Notes: a model not told the origin generated them from the letters alone. A stretch of 64,000 nucleotides of DNA from Gemmatimonadota bacterium (GCA_018660835.1 JABJJN010000054.1:100877-164876), one strand, 5' to 3'. Shown: positions 44,234 through 53,617, counted from the stretch's first letter. Numbers and translations: made by a program.

Positions 44234-45106
44234 GTGACGCAGATCGTGTGCAGTCGGCGCTTCGCCGTCCTTGATGAGGTAGTCGATCTCAGAGCGCCGG
44301 ATGAACTGGCCGAGGTCGTCAGCGCGCTATATGCAGATGCACCCGCCACAACGGCTGAGACGACGTTATCGTTGCATCTGGCATCGGTGTCGCAGCGATT
44401 CACTGCCTCTATTTCCAGCGGCTCTATTTCCAGTGGTGATCGGCAATCGGCCGACAAGTGTGAGCAATGGTGTGACACACCTTCTGAACTCTACGAAGTG
44501 CTTCAACGTGAGTTGACCTACGCTCTGTTGACGCACCTGGCTCCAAGGTATCTGTTGGTCCACGCCGGGGCGGTGCAGTTGGGCTCCACTGCGGTGTTGC
44601 TACCCGGTGGACACGACAGTGGCAAGTCATCCCTTGCCCTTGAGCTGGGCCATAGGGGCCAATTCTTCAGTGACGATGTCACGCCGATCCATCCGCAGAC
44701 ACTGTCAGCCATGTCATTTCAGCGTGAGCTCGTCCTGCATACGGGAACACGCAGCGCTCACCGGCCACTGCCTCGGCCTGCCAGATGCAGTCGTTTCGAA
44801 GAGTATGACTACCTCGCCGCGAGGCAGGCGGATCTAACCTGGGCATCACCCACTCGTGTGGGGGCGCTGGTATTCCCACACCGTCGTCAGGGGTATACTG
44901 CTCAAATGGCCACGGTGACGCCGGCGGAAAGTGCACGTCGCCTGCTCGAACAATGCTTCGATTTACAGAGACTTGGTGCAACCAGCACCGATGTTGTGAT
45001 CGACTTGGCCGAGTGTCCCGCCGTCGATGTCTGGTTTGATCGCGCTGACCAGATTGCACCTATGTTGCTTGAATGGGTGCAGAGTGCAAGGCCCGCTGCG
45101 CCGTGA
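44234..45106 (+). CDS. HPr kinase/phosphorylase-like P-loop ATPase
   Basis: 290 residues, GTG start. The central part is YLLVHAGAVQLGSTAVLLPG followed by GGHDSGKSSLALELGHRG (Walker A, about residues 127-144) and FFSDDVTPI, the D-D-V/L motif of the HprK C-terminal domain. Such stand-alone HprK-like proteins occur widely outside sugar-transport regulation, often in peptide-maturation loci. No HPr or PqqD-like gene is next to it. An in-frame 15-base tandem repeat codes SISSG twice (about residues 60-69). Target unknown. Confidence 0.68.
   Translation: MTQIVCSRRFAVLDEVVDLRAPDELAEVVSALYADAPATTAETTLSLHLASVSQRFTASISSGSISSGDRQSADKCEQWCDTPSELYEVLQRELTYALLTHLAPRYLLVHAGAVQLGSTAVLLPGGHDSGKSSLALELGHRGQFFSDDVTPIHPQTLSAMSFQRELVLHTGTRSAHRPLPRPARCSRFEEYDYLAARQADLTWASPTRVGALVFPHRRQGYTAQMATVTPAESARRLLEQCFDLQRLGATSTDVVIDLAECPAVDVWFDRADQIAPMLLEWVQSARPAAP
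44407..44436 (+). repeat. 15-base tandem duplication within the HprK-like gene
   Basis: CTCTATTTCCAGCGG (44407-44421) is followed directly by CTCTATTTCCAGTGG, one mismatch in 15. It keeps frame, adding five residues in a region that is likely a surface loop. Confidence 0.75.
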
Positions 45107-45141
45107 ACTAGAGCTGGGAACTGAGTCGATCCGGCGAGGCG

Positions 45142-45639
45142 TCACGACATGGGTGGGAAATCAAGAGCAGAATCGTCGGGGATGTCTTCATCGAGCCGCC
45201 CCATGGCAATGGTATTCTCATCAGTAAGCTCCTGGCGGCCGCGAAATCCACCATCTATCTCATGCCAGTGTGAGATCTGCGTCTCTCCTCTGCGCCAGCA
45301 CAGATAGACCCAGCGGCCTTCCAGGGTCGTCGGAAAATCGAGGATCCCATTTTCCAGGCCACCAGCAGGAAGCCGGAGACCTTGTCCTAACAGGTCGCGC
45401 TGCACAACACTGTCTATGGTATCACTTGCCCGCTGCAGTTCTCGCCGCTCCGTGAGGAACTCCTCGTGGTCCGGGTTGGTCTGCTGTTCGACGGCCTCTC
45501 CCCACATCGCATCCAGTATCTGTAGACGCTCGTAGTGACCTGTCCACACGGTACGATGCACGTCGAGACGTTCGAAGATCTCTTCGAGGGTCGGTACCAT
45601 GGCATTTGCCTGGTTGACGGAAAAAGGTCGTCTCGACAT
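45142..45639 (-). CDS. DUF2203 family protein
   Basis: 165 residues from ATG 45639; the frame is open upstream but overlaps gatC and is not family-like. [20 protein letters not shown], then [60 protein letters not shown] match the DUF2203 pattern (F-x-E-A-x-x-L-x-P near the start, then V-x-L-C-W-R-x-G-E and W-H-x-x-x-x-G-F-x-G-R-Q). Function is unknown in the family. Convergent with the HprK-like gene and divergent from gatC. Confidence 0.75.
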   Translation of the reverse strand: MSRRPFSVNQANAMVPTLEEIFERLDVHRTVWTGHYERLQILDAMWGEAVEQQTNPDHEEFLTERRELQRASDTIDSVVQRDLLGQGLRLPAGGLENGILDFPTTLEGRWVYLCWRRGETQISHWHEIDGGFRGRQELTDENTIAMGRLDEDIPDDSALDFPPMS

Positions 45640-45780
45640 CAATCGTTTCTGCCCAAGGAGGGAGTGCTGTAAACACGAGAGGGGCGCCAGTATAGTTTGC
45701 CGGCTGGAAATGTGCCAGCGTTGAGGGATTCTTGCGCGGGTTTTTCGGCTGACGCATATTACGGCGCCGGGAGGCATATT

Positions 45781-46068
45781 ATGGCCGTTTCGATCGAGGA
45801 TGTTCGGCGCGTTGCAGCTTTGGCTCGGCTCGAGCTCACACCAGACGAGCAGGAGCGGCTGACAACCGAACTGAGTAGTATTCTCGACTACATGGAAAAG
45901 CTCAACGAGCTCGACACGGAGGGGGTGGAGCCGACGGCCCACGTTACGCCGGAAACGAGTCTCTTCAGGGCGGATGTGAGTGAGCGCTTCGCAGCCATAT
46001 CAGAATTGCTCGCTCAGGCGCCCGATCTACGCGAAAGCTATTTTCGCGTCCCTCGAATCATCGACTGA
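45781..46068 (+). CDS. gatC: Aspartyl/glutamyl-tRNA(Asn/Gln) amidotransferase subunit C
   Basis: 95 residues from ATG 45781 with GGGAGG at 45769-45774. [36 protein letters not shown] text and [17 protein letters not shown] are the GatC signature. It stabilises GatA in the transamidation of mischarged tRNA. gatA and gatB are not adjacent: a terminator follows at once, so gatC here is monocistronic, whereas it is usually together with gatA. Confidence 0.92.
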   Translation: MAVSIEDVRRVAALARLELTPDEQERLTTELSSILDYMEKLNELDTEGVEPTAHVTPETSLFRADVSERFAAISELLAQAPDLRESYFRVPRIID

Positions 46069-46078
46069 CGTTGAAGAA

Positions 46079-46104
46079 GCGACAACATAAGTTGTCGCCT
46101 TTTT
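46079..46104 (+). terminator. Intrinsic terminator of gatC
   Basis: Perfect 8-bp stem GCGACAAC / GTTGTCGC with an ATAA loop, followed by CTTTTT. Starts 11 bases after the gatC stop. Confidence 0.9.
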
Positions 46105-46195
46105 CGTTTGCAGTGACAGGTAAGCAGCAGGTTCCGAGTGTTAGTCACCCGGAAATCATTTTCTGAACCAGACAAGACGCGAGAAAGCACTAAGC

Positions 46196-47974
46196 GTGGC
46201 TGACTATAGTGGTCCGAAGTTTGTCGTCGTAACAGGCGGCGTAATGAGTGGTGTTGGCAAAGGGCTCACGACTGCGTCCATGGGACGTATCCTCGGCGAG
46301 TATGGCTACAGTTGCACTGCGGTGAAGATCGATCCCTATATCAATTGCGATGCAGGCACGATGCGGCCCACTGAGCATGGTGAAGTCTGGGTCACCGATG
46401 ATGGCGGTGAGATCGATCAGGATTTGGGAAACTACGAGCGTTTCCTTGGTCTCGACCTGCCGCGCCAGAACAACCTGACCACTGGCCAGATCTATCACAG
46501 TGTCATCTCCCGAGAACGTCGCGGTGAGTATCTGGGGCAAACGGTACAGCCCATTCCGCATATCACGGGTGAGATCCAGCGTCGCATTCAGGAAGCGGCA
46601 GAAGGATTCGATGTGGCCCTCATCGAAATCGGCGGCACTGTCGGCGATTACGAGAACGAGCCATTCCTTTTCGCCGTAAAAGGACTCGAGCGCGAGATCG
46701 GTCCCGAGCACTTTGTCTATGTCCTGGTCACGTATCTGCCGATCCCTCGGCATGTGGGTGAGATGAAGACCAAACCCACGCAACAGGCGATTCGGCTACT
46801 TGGCGAGCAAGGTATTCTTCCGGACTTCATCGTTTGTCGAGCGGAGACCTCTCTCGATGACGTCCGCAAGAAGAAGATCATGGTCAACGCCAACGTGCCG
46901 ATGGATCACATCATCTCGGCCCCCGACCTGGCCACCGTCTATGACATTCCCATCCGGCTTGAGGAAGAAGATCTCGGCGCCAAGATGCTGGCAAAGATGG
47001 GATTGGAGGCCCGAAGCGAACCGGATTGGACGAACTGGCAGAATCTTCTGGAGCGCAGCAAATCTCCGAAGCATGTTGTACGCGTTGCCATGGTGGGCAA
47101 GTATGTGGAAATCGGAGACTTCCAACTGACGGACTCGTATATCTCCGTCAATCAGTCCCTTCTCCATGCCGGTGTCGCCAACGACAGCAAGATCGATATC
47201 ACGTGGATCGATGGCCGCAAATTCGAGCGCGGCGACATGGATCTGTCCGCTCTTGGTGAGTTCGATGGCATTATCGTACCCGGTGCTTTTGGCGAGGGGG
47301 GCGCCGACGGTGTGCTCGCTGCTATCCGCTACGCACGTGAGAATGATGTCCCATTTCTCGGTTTGTGCTACGGAATGCAGCTGGCAGTTGTCGAATACGC
47401 GCGCAATGTCGTCGGCATCAAGGATGCCAGTTCAGAGGAGTTTTCCGATGATTCGCCCAATCAGGTCGTCGCCGTGCAGGAGAGTCAGAAACAGGTGCTT
47501 GAAGACGGCCACTACGGCGCAAGTATGCGTCTGGGCGCCTACGCAGCGGTTCTGAAGAAGGATAGCCGTGTTCTGGAACTCTACGAGCAGACGGGCAGAT
47601 TGCAGGAAGACGCCCAGCGGATTGAGCAACTGTTGGGAAATTCTGAGGAAGCCTTCAGAGTGGGCGAGATCATGGAGCGCGACAGTGTCGTGTTGGAGCG
47701 CCACCGCCACCGCTACGAAATCTCGCCCCGCTTCGTAGAATTGCTCGAGGATGAGGGCCTCGTCTTCTCAGGCCACCATCGACGGGCTGACGGCACGCGC
47801 CTGATGGAATTCATTGAACTGCCCGACCATCCCTACTTCCTGGCGACGCAGGCTCATCCCGAGTTCAAGTCGCGTATGGACAACCCGGCACCGATGTTTT
47901 CCGGTTTCATCCAAGCGGTGTTGGCCCACCGTCAGGCGAGTGGGGCACCCCATGCCCAGGCAGCTGCTTCCTGA
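46196..47974 (+). CDS. pyrG: CTP synthase, with an insertion in the glutaminase domain
   Basis: 592 residues from GTG 46196, longer than E. coli PyrG (545). The synthetase half opens with VVTGGVMSGVGKGLTTASMG and has DPYINCDAGTMRPTEHGEV. The class I glutaminase half has FLGLCYGMQLAVVEYARNV (nucleophile Cys; the following residue is Tyr where E. coli has Leu) and THPEFKSR-type QAHPEFKSR. Between MRLGAYAAVL and ERHRHRYE an extra helical segment of about 35 residues (starting RVLELYEQTGRLQEDAQRIE) is inserted. Converts UTP, ATP and glutamine to CTP. Confidence 0.96.
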   Translation: MADYSGPKFVVVTGGVMSGVGKGLTTASMGRILGEYGYSCTAVKIDPYINCDAGTMRPTEHGEVWVTDDGGEIDQDLGNYERFLGLDLPRQNNLTTGQIYHSVISRERRGEYLGQTVQPIPHITGEIQRRIQEAAEGFDVALIEIGGTVGDYENEPFLFAVKGLEREIGPEHFVYVLVTYLPIPRHVGEMKTKPTQQAIRLLGEQGILPDFIVCRAETSLDDVRKKKIMVNANVPMDHIISAPDLATVYDIPIRLEEEDLGAKMLAKMGLEARSEPDWTNWQNLLERSKSPKHVVRVAMVGKYVEIGDFQLTDSYISVNQSLLHAGVANDSKIDITWIDGRKFERGDMDLSALGEFDGIIVPGAFGEGGADGVLAAIRYARENDVPFLGLCYGMQLAVVEYARNVVGIKDASSEEFSDDSPNQVVAVQESQKQVLEDGHYGASMRLGAYAAVLKKDSRVLELYEQTGRLQEDAQRIEQLLGNSEEAFRVGEIMERDSVVLERHRHRYEISPRFVELLEDEGLVFSGHHRRADGTRLMEFIELPDHPYFLATQAHPEFKSRMDNPAPMFSGFIQAVLAHRQASGAPHAQAAAS

Positions 47975-47991
47975 TCATCGGTCGCGGCGCA

Positions 47992-49911
47992 GTGGCGGGG
48001 ATTGCGCGTGACATTCACGTGAACCACTCCCGCCACCTGATCGCTGGGTTGCTGCTGCTGGTTTTTGCTACCGCCTGTTCAGATTTCGACCTGGCACCGG
48101 CGTTGACGGACGAACCCCATGGCGGCCCCGATGCTGATCGCCAGTCCTGGGACGTGCGTCTGCAACTACGCGGGCCAACCTCCGAGCTCATCGTCGAAGC
48201 ACCCTATCTGGCTGACTATCTTGAGGCGCGACAGACACGAGCGGACTCAGGCGCGCTTGTCTTCGTCATCCACCGCGACGGCAAGGCCCAACAGCCAGCA
48301 CCCACAGATACGGCACGCATCAAAGCGTCTACGCTCGTCGTCGATCACAAAGACGGCAGTGTCGCGTTTTCCGGCGACGTACGCGTCATGGGGGCGAGGA
48401 TTACCCTCGTCGCTGACTCGGTACGCTGGGAGCGAGATACAGATGGTCTGCTGGTTCCCAGTCTCTCGAGAATGACACTCACCAACGGCGAGGTCGTAGC
48501 CAGTCACCTTGCGGGAACGACGGCGCTCGAAAACTGGCGGGGCAAACAGGTGTGGGCCTCCTTTGTCGTCGAAGATGCCGATACGCTGTCGTTGCAGAGC
48601 CCGAGGCGCGTGGGCATCGATGCAGAGCAGGCGTCTATGCAATTTGTGGCCGACGGGATCACGGCAACCTTCGACACGGTTTCCAGTCACTGGCAAGGTC
48701 GAGAGCTTCAGTGTCTTAGGGCTACCTATGACGGTGTCCGAGACAAGATGGCCTTCTACGGGGCCATCACCGTAAGCGACTCGACAGGGACGCTCCAGGC
48801 GGATACGCTGAAACTCGATTTGCGCATCGATCAGCTCAGCGCATCGGGTCGCGTCATCCTCAATGAGGATGATCGCCGGATTGAGGCGCAGCATCTCGAT
48901 GATGACGACGATGGTTGGCGCGCCGTTGGCAATCCAGTGGTTCTACACATGGACGGCCGTCGCATGCGCGCCCCTCTGGTAGAGCACCTGGTCCATGGCA
49001 ACCTTCTGTCGGCGTCTGCGGGTGTGCTGGTGGAGGAGGGCACGACGCGCAGTCTGCAGGCTGAGCGCCTGCAATTGTTGTTGGATGATGATCGACTGGA
49101 GGCGGAAGGGATCCAGCTCGTCTCATCAGAGTTCAAAGGTGAGCTGCGTGCGTCTTTCCTGGCCTCACAAGAGGGGGGGAATATCGTCGAGCTGACAGGG
49201 GAGCCTCGCCTGGTGCGAGATCGCCCCGATGAAGATCGACTGGCGCTGGCGGCGGATACGGTGATCCTCGATATGACCTCCCAACGGCTGGAGGGACGCG
49301 GTGCCTTCGATTTGAGTATATCTGATCATCTGCAGATGAGCGCTGATGCGGGGCAACTTGATGCGAAGGCCGATTCACTACATCTGCATGGCACAACCCT
49401 GATGCGCCATCGGCGTGGTGGGGCCAATCATCAGCTTGAGGCTGACGAGGTCCATGTCGAACTGCAGAACGGCACTGTGCGGCGTCTCGACTGGCCAACC
49501 AATGTTCGGGGGCGACTGCAGGACGAAGAGCAAACGACATGGCTCACGGCGTCAGGCGGTGATCTGTGGCTGGTAGAGGGTCGTTTGGACAGCCTGCTGT
49601 TGCGTGGATCGCCGCAGGTGACACACCGCGGTCATGACACAGAGCGGTCGAGTCGTTTCAGTGCTCAGGAGATGGTCCTCGTTTTTGCCGCGGATGGAAG
49701 CTTACGGCAACTTGAGGCCTTGGGGGACGCGACCGCCTTGTCTCGAATCGTGGACACAGACGGCCAGATCGCCATCAACGAGGTGAAAGGCAGTCGACTC
49801 CTGATCGATCTACAAGATGGGGCTGTCGTTGCCGTAAGGGTCCTCGAAAAGATCGAGGGACGTTATCTTCCGCCAGAGCAGGAAAGCGAACAGGAAGGCA
49901 CGAACCCTTGA
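47992..49911 (+). CDS. LptC/LptA (OstA)-like LPS transport lipoprotein, large fused form
   Basis: 639 residues from GTG 47992, or 630 from GTG 48019, which gives a compact signal HLIAGLLLLVFATAC with a lipobox Cys. It is followed by beta-rich repeats such as ASTLVVDHKDGSVAFSGDVR, ADTLKLDLRIDQLSASGRVI and ADTVILDMTSQRLEGRGAFD, which are OstA/LptA-type units. Gene order before lptB and rpoN matches E. coli lptC-lptA-lptB-rpoN, so this single gene probably combines LptC and LptA roles as a periplasmic LPS bridge. Its size (E. coli LptC and LptA are about 190 residues each) suggests extra bridge length. TTGA overlap with lptB. Confidence 0.72.
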   Translation: MAGIARDIHVNHSRHLIAGLLLLVFATACSDFDLAPALTDEPHGGPDADRQSWDVRLQLRGPTSELIVEAPYLADYLEARQTRADSGALVFVIHRDGKAQQPAPTDTARIKASTLVVDHKDGSVAFSGDVRVMGARITLVADSVRWERDTDGLLVPSLSRMTLTNGEVVASHLAGTTALENWRGKQVWASFVVEDADTLSLQSPRRVGIDAEQASMQFVADGITATFDTVSSHWQGRELQCLRATYDGVRDKMAFYGAITVSDSTGTLQADTLKLDLRIDQLSASGRVILNEDDRRIEAQHLDDDDDGWRAVGNPVVLHMDGRRMRAPLVEHLVHGNLLSASAGVLVEEGTTRSLQAERLQLLLDDDRLEAEGIQLVSSEFKGELRASFLASQEGGNIVELTGEPRLVRDRPDEDRLALAADTVILDMTSQRLEGRGAFDLSISDHLQMSADAGQLDAKADSLHLHGTTLMRHRRGGANHQLEADEVHVELQNGTVRRLDWPTNVRGRLQDEEQTTWLTASGGDLWLVEGRLDSLLLRGSPQVTHRGHDTERSSRFSAQEMVLVFAADGSLRQLEALGDATALSRIVDTDGQIAINEVKGSRLLIDLQDGAVVAVRVLEKIEGRYLPPEQESEQEGTNP

Positions 49912-50633
49912 GTTTGCAGGCGAACCAGATCGTTAAGAGTTACGGCCGTCGTCGTGTCGTTGATGGCGTCTCACTGGACGTAGGGGTGGGGGAGATCGTC
50001 GGTCTGTTGGGGCCGAATGGCGCTGGCAAGACGACGACTTTCCACAGCATCACCGGCTTCGTACGCCCTGATGAAGGGCAGATTTTGCTCGACGGGGAGC
50101 AGATCACCGACTTGCCCATGTATCGGCGCGCCCGCCAGGGGATTGGCTACCTGCCTCAGGAGACATCCATCTTTCGTGGCCTGACGGTGGCTGAGAACAT
50201 TCGCGCCGTGCTGGAGGCTCGTGGAATTCCTGCCAGTGAGCGGCAGCAGCGTCAGGATCAATTGCTGGCAGAGCTCAATCTTGAGGAGCGTGCGCACCAG
50301 CGTGCCGACACATTGTCCGGGGGAGAGACACGGCGTGTCGAGATTGCCCGCGCATTGGCGACAGAGCCCAGATTCATGCTTCTGGATGAGCCCTTTACCG
50401 GGATTGATCCACGTACGGTCGAAGACATTCAGATCATCGTTGGTGAGCTGCAAAAAAAGGGGCTCAGCATCCTGATCACCGATCACAATGTCCGCGAGAC
50501 GCTGCAGATCACTGATCGAGCCTATATCATGGTGGATGGGAAGATTCTCACATCCGGTTCGGCCCGAGAGCTGACAGAAGACGAGAGTGTCCGACGCCTG
50601 TATCTAGGTGATCGTTTTCGCATGGACTGGTAG
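49908..50633 (+). CDS. lptB: LPS export ABC transporter ATPase LptB
   Basis: 241 residues, TTG start overlapping the upstream stop. Walker A LLGPNGAGKTTTFHSITGFV (about residue 35), Q-loop YLPQETSIFRGLTVAENIRA, ABC signature LSGGETRRVEIARALA, Walker B RFMLLDEPFTGIDPRTV, H-loop LITDHNVRETL. The IFRGLTVxENI and DHNVRETL wording is specific to LptB among ABC ATPases. It powers extraction of LPS by LptFG, whose genes are not in the window. Confidence 0.95.
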   Translation: MSLQANQIVKSYGRRRVVDGVSLDVGVGEIVGLLGPNGAGKTTTFHSITGFVRPDEGQILLDGEQITDLPMYRRARQGIGYLPQETSIFRGLTVAENIRAVLEARGIPASERQQRQDQLLAELNLEERAHQRADTLSGGETRRVEIARALATEPRFMLLDEPFTGIDPRTVEDIQIIVGELQKKGLSILITDHNVRETLQITDRAYIMVDGKILTSGSARELTEDESVRRLYLGDRFRMDW

Positions 50634-50674
50634 AGCGGCCCCAATCTTGCCCGAGAGCAAATGGCGTGCCCTGC

Positions 50675-50704
50675 TTGACACTCCGGTGGCGCCCCGGCTA
50701 TATT
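50675..50704 (+). promoter_or_regulatory. Strong sigma-70-type promoter of rpoN
   Basis: TTGACA (50675-50680), 18-base GC-rich spacer, TATATT (50699-50704; 5 of 6). Located about 75 bases upstream of the rpoN start. Confidence 0.65.
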
Positions 50705-50720
50705 AGCCGCGCTCCTACAG

Positions 50721-50743
50721 GCTCTGCAAGTCCTTTGCAGAGC
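50721..50743 (+). promoter_or_regulatory. Leader hairpin of rpoN
   Basis: GCTCTGCAA (50721-50729) and TTGCAGAGC (50735-50743) form a perfect 9-bp stem around GTCCT in the presumed 5' leader. No U-run follows, so it is not a standard terminator; it could stabilise the message or be a protein site. Confidence 0.45.
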
Positions 50744-50777
50744 GAAAGTTAGACCCTCTTTTGGGAGTTCCTACACC

Positions 50778-52259
50778 GTGACCATGCTGCGCCAATCGCT
50801 GAGCATGGGCCTGCACCAACGCATGGCCCCTCAGCTGATCCAGTCGCTGCAACTACTGCAGATGTCGACGCTCGAACTAGAGCTCGAGATCAAGCAGCAG
50901 ATGGAGGTCAATCCGCTTCTCGAGGAATCGATGGAGATGGAGGAAGAGGAAGAGAAGGAGAAGGAGCCTGCCGACGAGGCACTCAAGGAAGAAGAAGAGG
51001 TCGTGCAGGACGACTTCGAGGACACCGTCGATTGGGACGCGCTGCTCGAAGATCAATTCGATCAGAATTCCTACAACAACGACACAGAATTTGATCCGAA
51101 CTGGGAACAGGACCGCGAGCCTCAGGAAAATCGGATCACGACTGTCCGGCCCTTGGTGGAAATCCTGCACGAGCAGCTCCTAATGAGCCCCCTCGCTGAC
51201 GATGATATTGTGATTGCGGAATTCATCATTGGCAACATCGACGATCGCGGGTATCTGACGTGCACCATCGAAGAAATCGCTGAGCCTCTCGAGGTCGAGG
51301 TCGTAGCTGCAGAACGCGTCCTGACTGTGATTCAGAGCTTCGAGCCTCCTGGTATCGGCGCACGAGATTTGGCCGAGTGTCTCGCCATCCAGTTAGAAGC
51401 ATTGGCCGGCGAAGTCATCGACGAGGATCGGCAACTGGCGATTCAGATCATCCGTCAGCATATGGAGGATCTGACCAAACGGCGCTTCTCCCGCATTACA
51501 CGTGCTCTGGGGATCGACAACGAGCAACTCAAATGTGCTCTGGAGATGATCGAAACCCTGCAGCCGAATCCTGGATCAGCCAGTATCTCGGACTATTCCG
51601 GTCTGCTGATGCTCGATACGGAGGTCCCTTACGTAACCCCGGATCTCATTGTCGAGAAGTCAGGGGAAGACTGGATCGTGAGTCTGACGGATGGTGGCCT
51701 GCCATCGATACGGATCAATGCCGGCTATGCGAAATTGATGAAAGATGGTCGCGGGCGGAAGGACGACACACGCACGTATGTCTCTAAGAAACTGAACGAT
51801 GCCCGTTGGCTCATCAATGCGATCAACCAACGTCGCAACACGATGCTGAAGGTGGCAAATTATCTCGTGCGCGCACAGATGGATTGGTTCGAGCACGGTT
51901 CCTCGCGCCTGCGCCCCATGGTCTTGCAGGACGTAGCTGACGCGGTTGAGATGCATGTGTCGACGATCTCACGTGTCAGCAACGGCAAATACATGCAGAC
52001 GCCACACGGTGTGTTTGAGTTGAAGTACTTCTTCGACAGCAAGGTTCAGAACGACGAGGGTGAGGACGTTTCGGCACGGAGTGTGAAAGAGACAATCTCG
52101 AACCTCATCGATGGCGAGGATAAAAAGAAACCCTTGAGTGATCAGGAGATCGCTGCGATCCTCGGTCGAGATGGACTAAAAATTGCCCGACGTACCGTTG
52201 CCAAGTATCGTGACCAACTGGGCATCAATTCTCAGCGCTATCGCAAGGATGTTTTCTGA
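50778..52259 (+). CDS. rpoN: RNA polymerase sigma-54 factor
   Basis: 493 residues from GTG 50778 (ATG 50784 also possible). Region I is the Gln/Leu-rich LHQRMAPQLIQSLQLLQMST; region II is very acidic (residues about 50-115); region III ends with the DNA-binding RpoN box ARRTVAKYR close to the C-terminus. It directs transcription that depends on enhancer-binding ATPases, none of which is encoded here. It is placed after lptB as in many proteobacteria but has its own promoter. Confidence 0.96.
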   Translation: MTMLRQSLSMGLHQRMAPQLIQSLQLLQMSTLELELEIKQQMEVNPLLEESMEMEEEEEKEKEPADEALKEEEEVVQDDFEDTVDWDALLEDQFDQNSYNNDTEFDPNWEQDREPQENRITTVRPLVEILHEQLLMSPLADDDIVIAEFIIGNIDDRGYLTCTIEEIAEPLEVEVVAAERVLTVIQSFEPPGIGARDLAECLAIQLEALAGEVIDEDRQLAIQIIRQHMEDLTKRRFSRITRALGIDNEQLKCALEMIETLQPNPGSASISDYSGLLMLDTEVPYVTPDLIVEKSGEDWIVSLTDGGLPSIRINAGYAKLMKDGRGRKDDTRTYVSKKLNDARWLINAINQRRNTMLKVANYLVRAQMDWFEHGSSRLRPMVLQDVADAVEMHVSTISRVSNGKYMQTPHGVFELKYFFDSKVQNDEGEDVSARSVKETISNLIDGEDKKKPLSDQEIAAILGRDGLKIARRTVAKYRDQLGINSQRYRKDVF

Positions 52260-52302
52260 TACTGCCTGGCGTTTTCCATCCGGCCCTGACTCCAGAAACA
52301 AA

Positions 52303-52343
52303 AGAGGCCCCGTCGCTTTCTGCATCGGGGCTCTTTCTTTTTT
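52303..52343. terminator. Bidirectional terminator between rpoN and the LarA-like gene
   Basis: AGAG-G-CCCCG (52303-52312) pairs with CGGGGCTCT (52326-52334) with one bulged G, followed on the plus strand by TTCTTTTTT; on the minus strand the stem is followed by TTTTGTTT. It can serve both convergent units. Confidence 0.75.
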
Positions 52344-52374
52344 CCGGTCACGCGTCAAGAGTCTATGGAGCTAT

Positions 52375-53616
52375 CTATCGAAGTGCTCCTTCGGTATCAA
52401 AACTCATGTCGGCGAACTCGCCCGCCTGACTCAAGTCTGGATGGGACGTGTCTTGGGCAAGCGTCTGTGAAAGTTCGATGTGTTCGAGATCCAGCGTGTT
52501 CTTAATCCGGGCGACTCGCGCCTGCATCGGGTTCTCGATCCGCAAGACGTCGAACATGGACAGGATCGCATCGCGGTCATTGGCCTTCACAATGGGCACG
52601 TAAGCTCGATTCAAGAACGTCGAGGTGAAGGCGTTGGCGTAGGTTGCGTCGAAATCGATCTCATCGTGCAGTTGCTTGGGAATCACATCTGCCAGACCCA
52701 CGCCATTGGCATTTCCATGCGTCCGTTCAGATAACCGCCGAACAAGAATCCGCAACACGCCCGGCGTATCCGGTTCTTTCACGCCCGGCAGCATCATCCG
52801 GCCAATGACATTGGTGTCCATACCGGTACCGGAGATCTCTTTGCCCATCTCATCAACGATCAGCAGGTCGATACCCTGAGCAAATATGCGCGGCATGGAC
52901 TGCCTTGCCACGTGCAGCAATTTCGGCTCGCGTGCTGCAAACTCATCCGGGCGCAGGGCTTCAATAATCATCGTTTCGTCGTACGCATTCTCCACGATGG
53001 CCACACCTGCGATCACCGGGAGATGCTTGAGGATGGCTTTCCCCAGCGCCGGAATCAAACGGGACAGTCCGTCCGCCCCCTGGGCATGGGCCAGCGACGC
53101 ACCACGATGGCAACCGAGCCCGATCGTCATCATCTTCACGACACCACTCTCATGAACACCACGGAAGGATGTGTGTGGTTTCACGCGATTGATGACGATG
53201 ACGCCATCGGCCTCGAGTGCCAGTCTGTTCACAAGGATGGGTGTGCCGTCTTCTAACTGGCCGATTTCGTCTGTATCCATCGTGGCCTCGACTGGACAAC
53301 CAAGTGTGGCTTCGCTGAGTCCATAGCTGGCCAGCACTTCCTTCTGCCCTGCCGCCGTCGCACCTCCATGGCTGCCCATGGCGGGCATCAGGAAGGGAAC
53401 GCCACCCGCATGCCGTACTGCATCCACGACGGCTTTGGTGATCACATCGATATGGGCGATCCCACGGCTGCCTCCTGTTACGGCGATCCGCTGACCCTTG
53501 CCGATTCGATCGGCCATGCCATTGCGTTCGAGTTCGGCTGCCACAGCTGCGACAGGATCGTCGAGTCGTTGCGCATCAAACCGCTGGCGAAAGGTGGCCA
53601 TCTGCGGGAAGGACAT
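52375..53616 (-). CDS. LarA-like (lactate racemase domain, DUF2088) protein
   Basis: 413 residues. The N-terminal domain has RIAVTGGSRGIAHIDVITKA, PAMGSHGGATAAGQKEVLAS, and INRVKPHTSFRGVHESGVVK followed by MMTIGLGCHRGASLAH, which are features of the LarA N-terminal family. LarA is a nickel-pincer (NPN) cofactor enzyme that racemises 2-hydroxy acids; the Lys in GVVKMM corresponds in position to the cofactor-bound Lys by eye. The lar cofactor genes larB, larC and larE are not here. It is the last gene of a four-gene operon with a ThDP decarboxylase, so a hydroxy- or oxo-acid substrate is expected. Confidence 0.7.
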   Translation of the reverse strand: MSFPQMATFRQRFDAQRLDDPVAAVAAELERNGMADRIGKGQRIAVTGGSRGIAHIDVITKAVVDAVRHAGGVPFLMPAMGSHGGATAAGQKEVLASYGLSEATLGCPVEATMDTDEIGQLEDGTPILVNRLALEADGVIVINRVKPHTSFRGVHESGVVKMMTIGLGCHRGASLAHAQGADGLSRLIPALGKAILKHLPVIAGVAIVENAYDETMIIEALRPDEFAAREPKLLHVARQSMPRIFAQGIDLLIVDEMGKEISGTGMDTNVIGRMMLPGVKEPDTPGVLRILVRRLSERTHGNANGVGLADVIPKQLHDEIDFDATYANAFTSTFLNRAYVPIVKANDRDAILSMFDVLRIENPMQARVARIKNTLDLEHIELSQTLAQDTSHPDLSQAGEFADMSFDTEGALR

Positions 53617-53617
53617 A

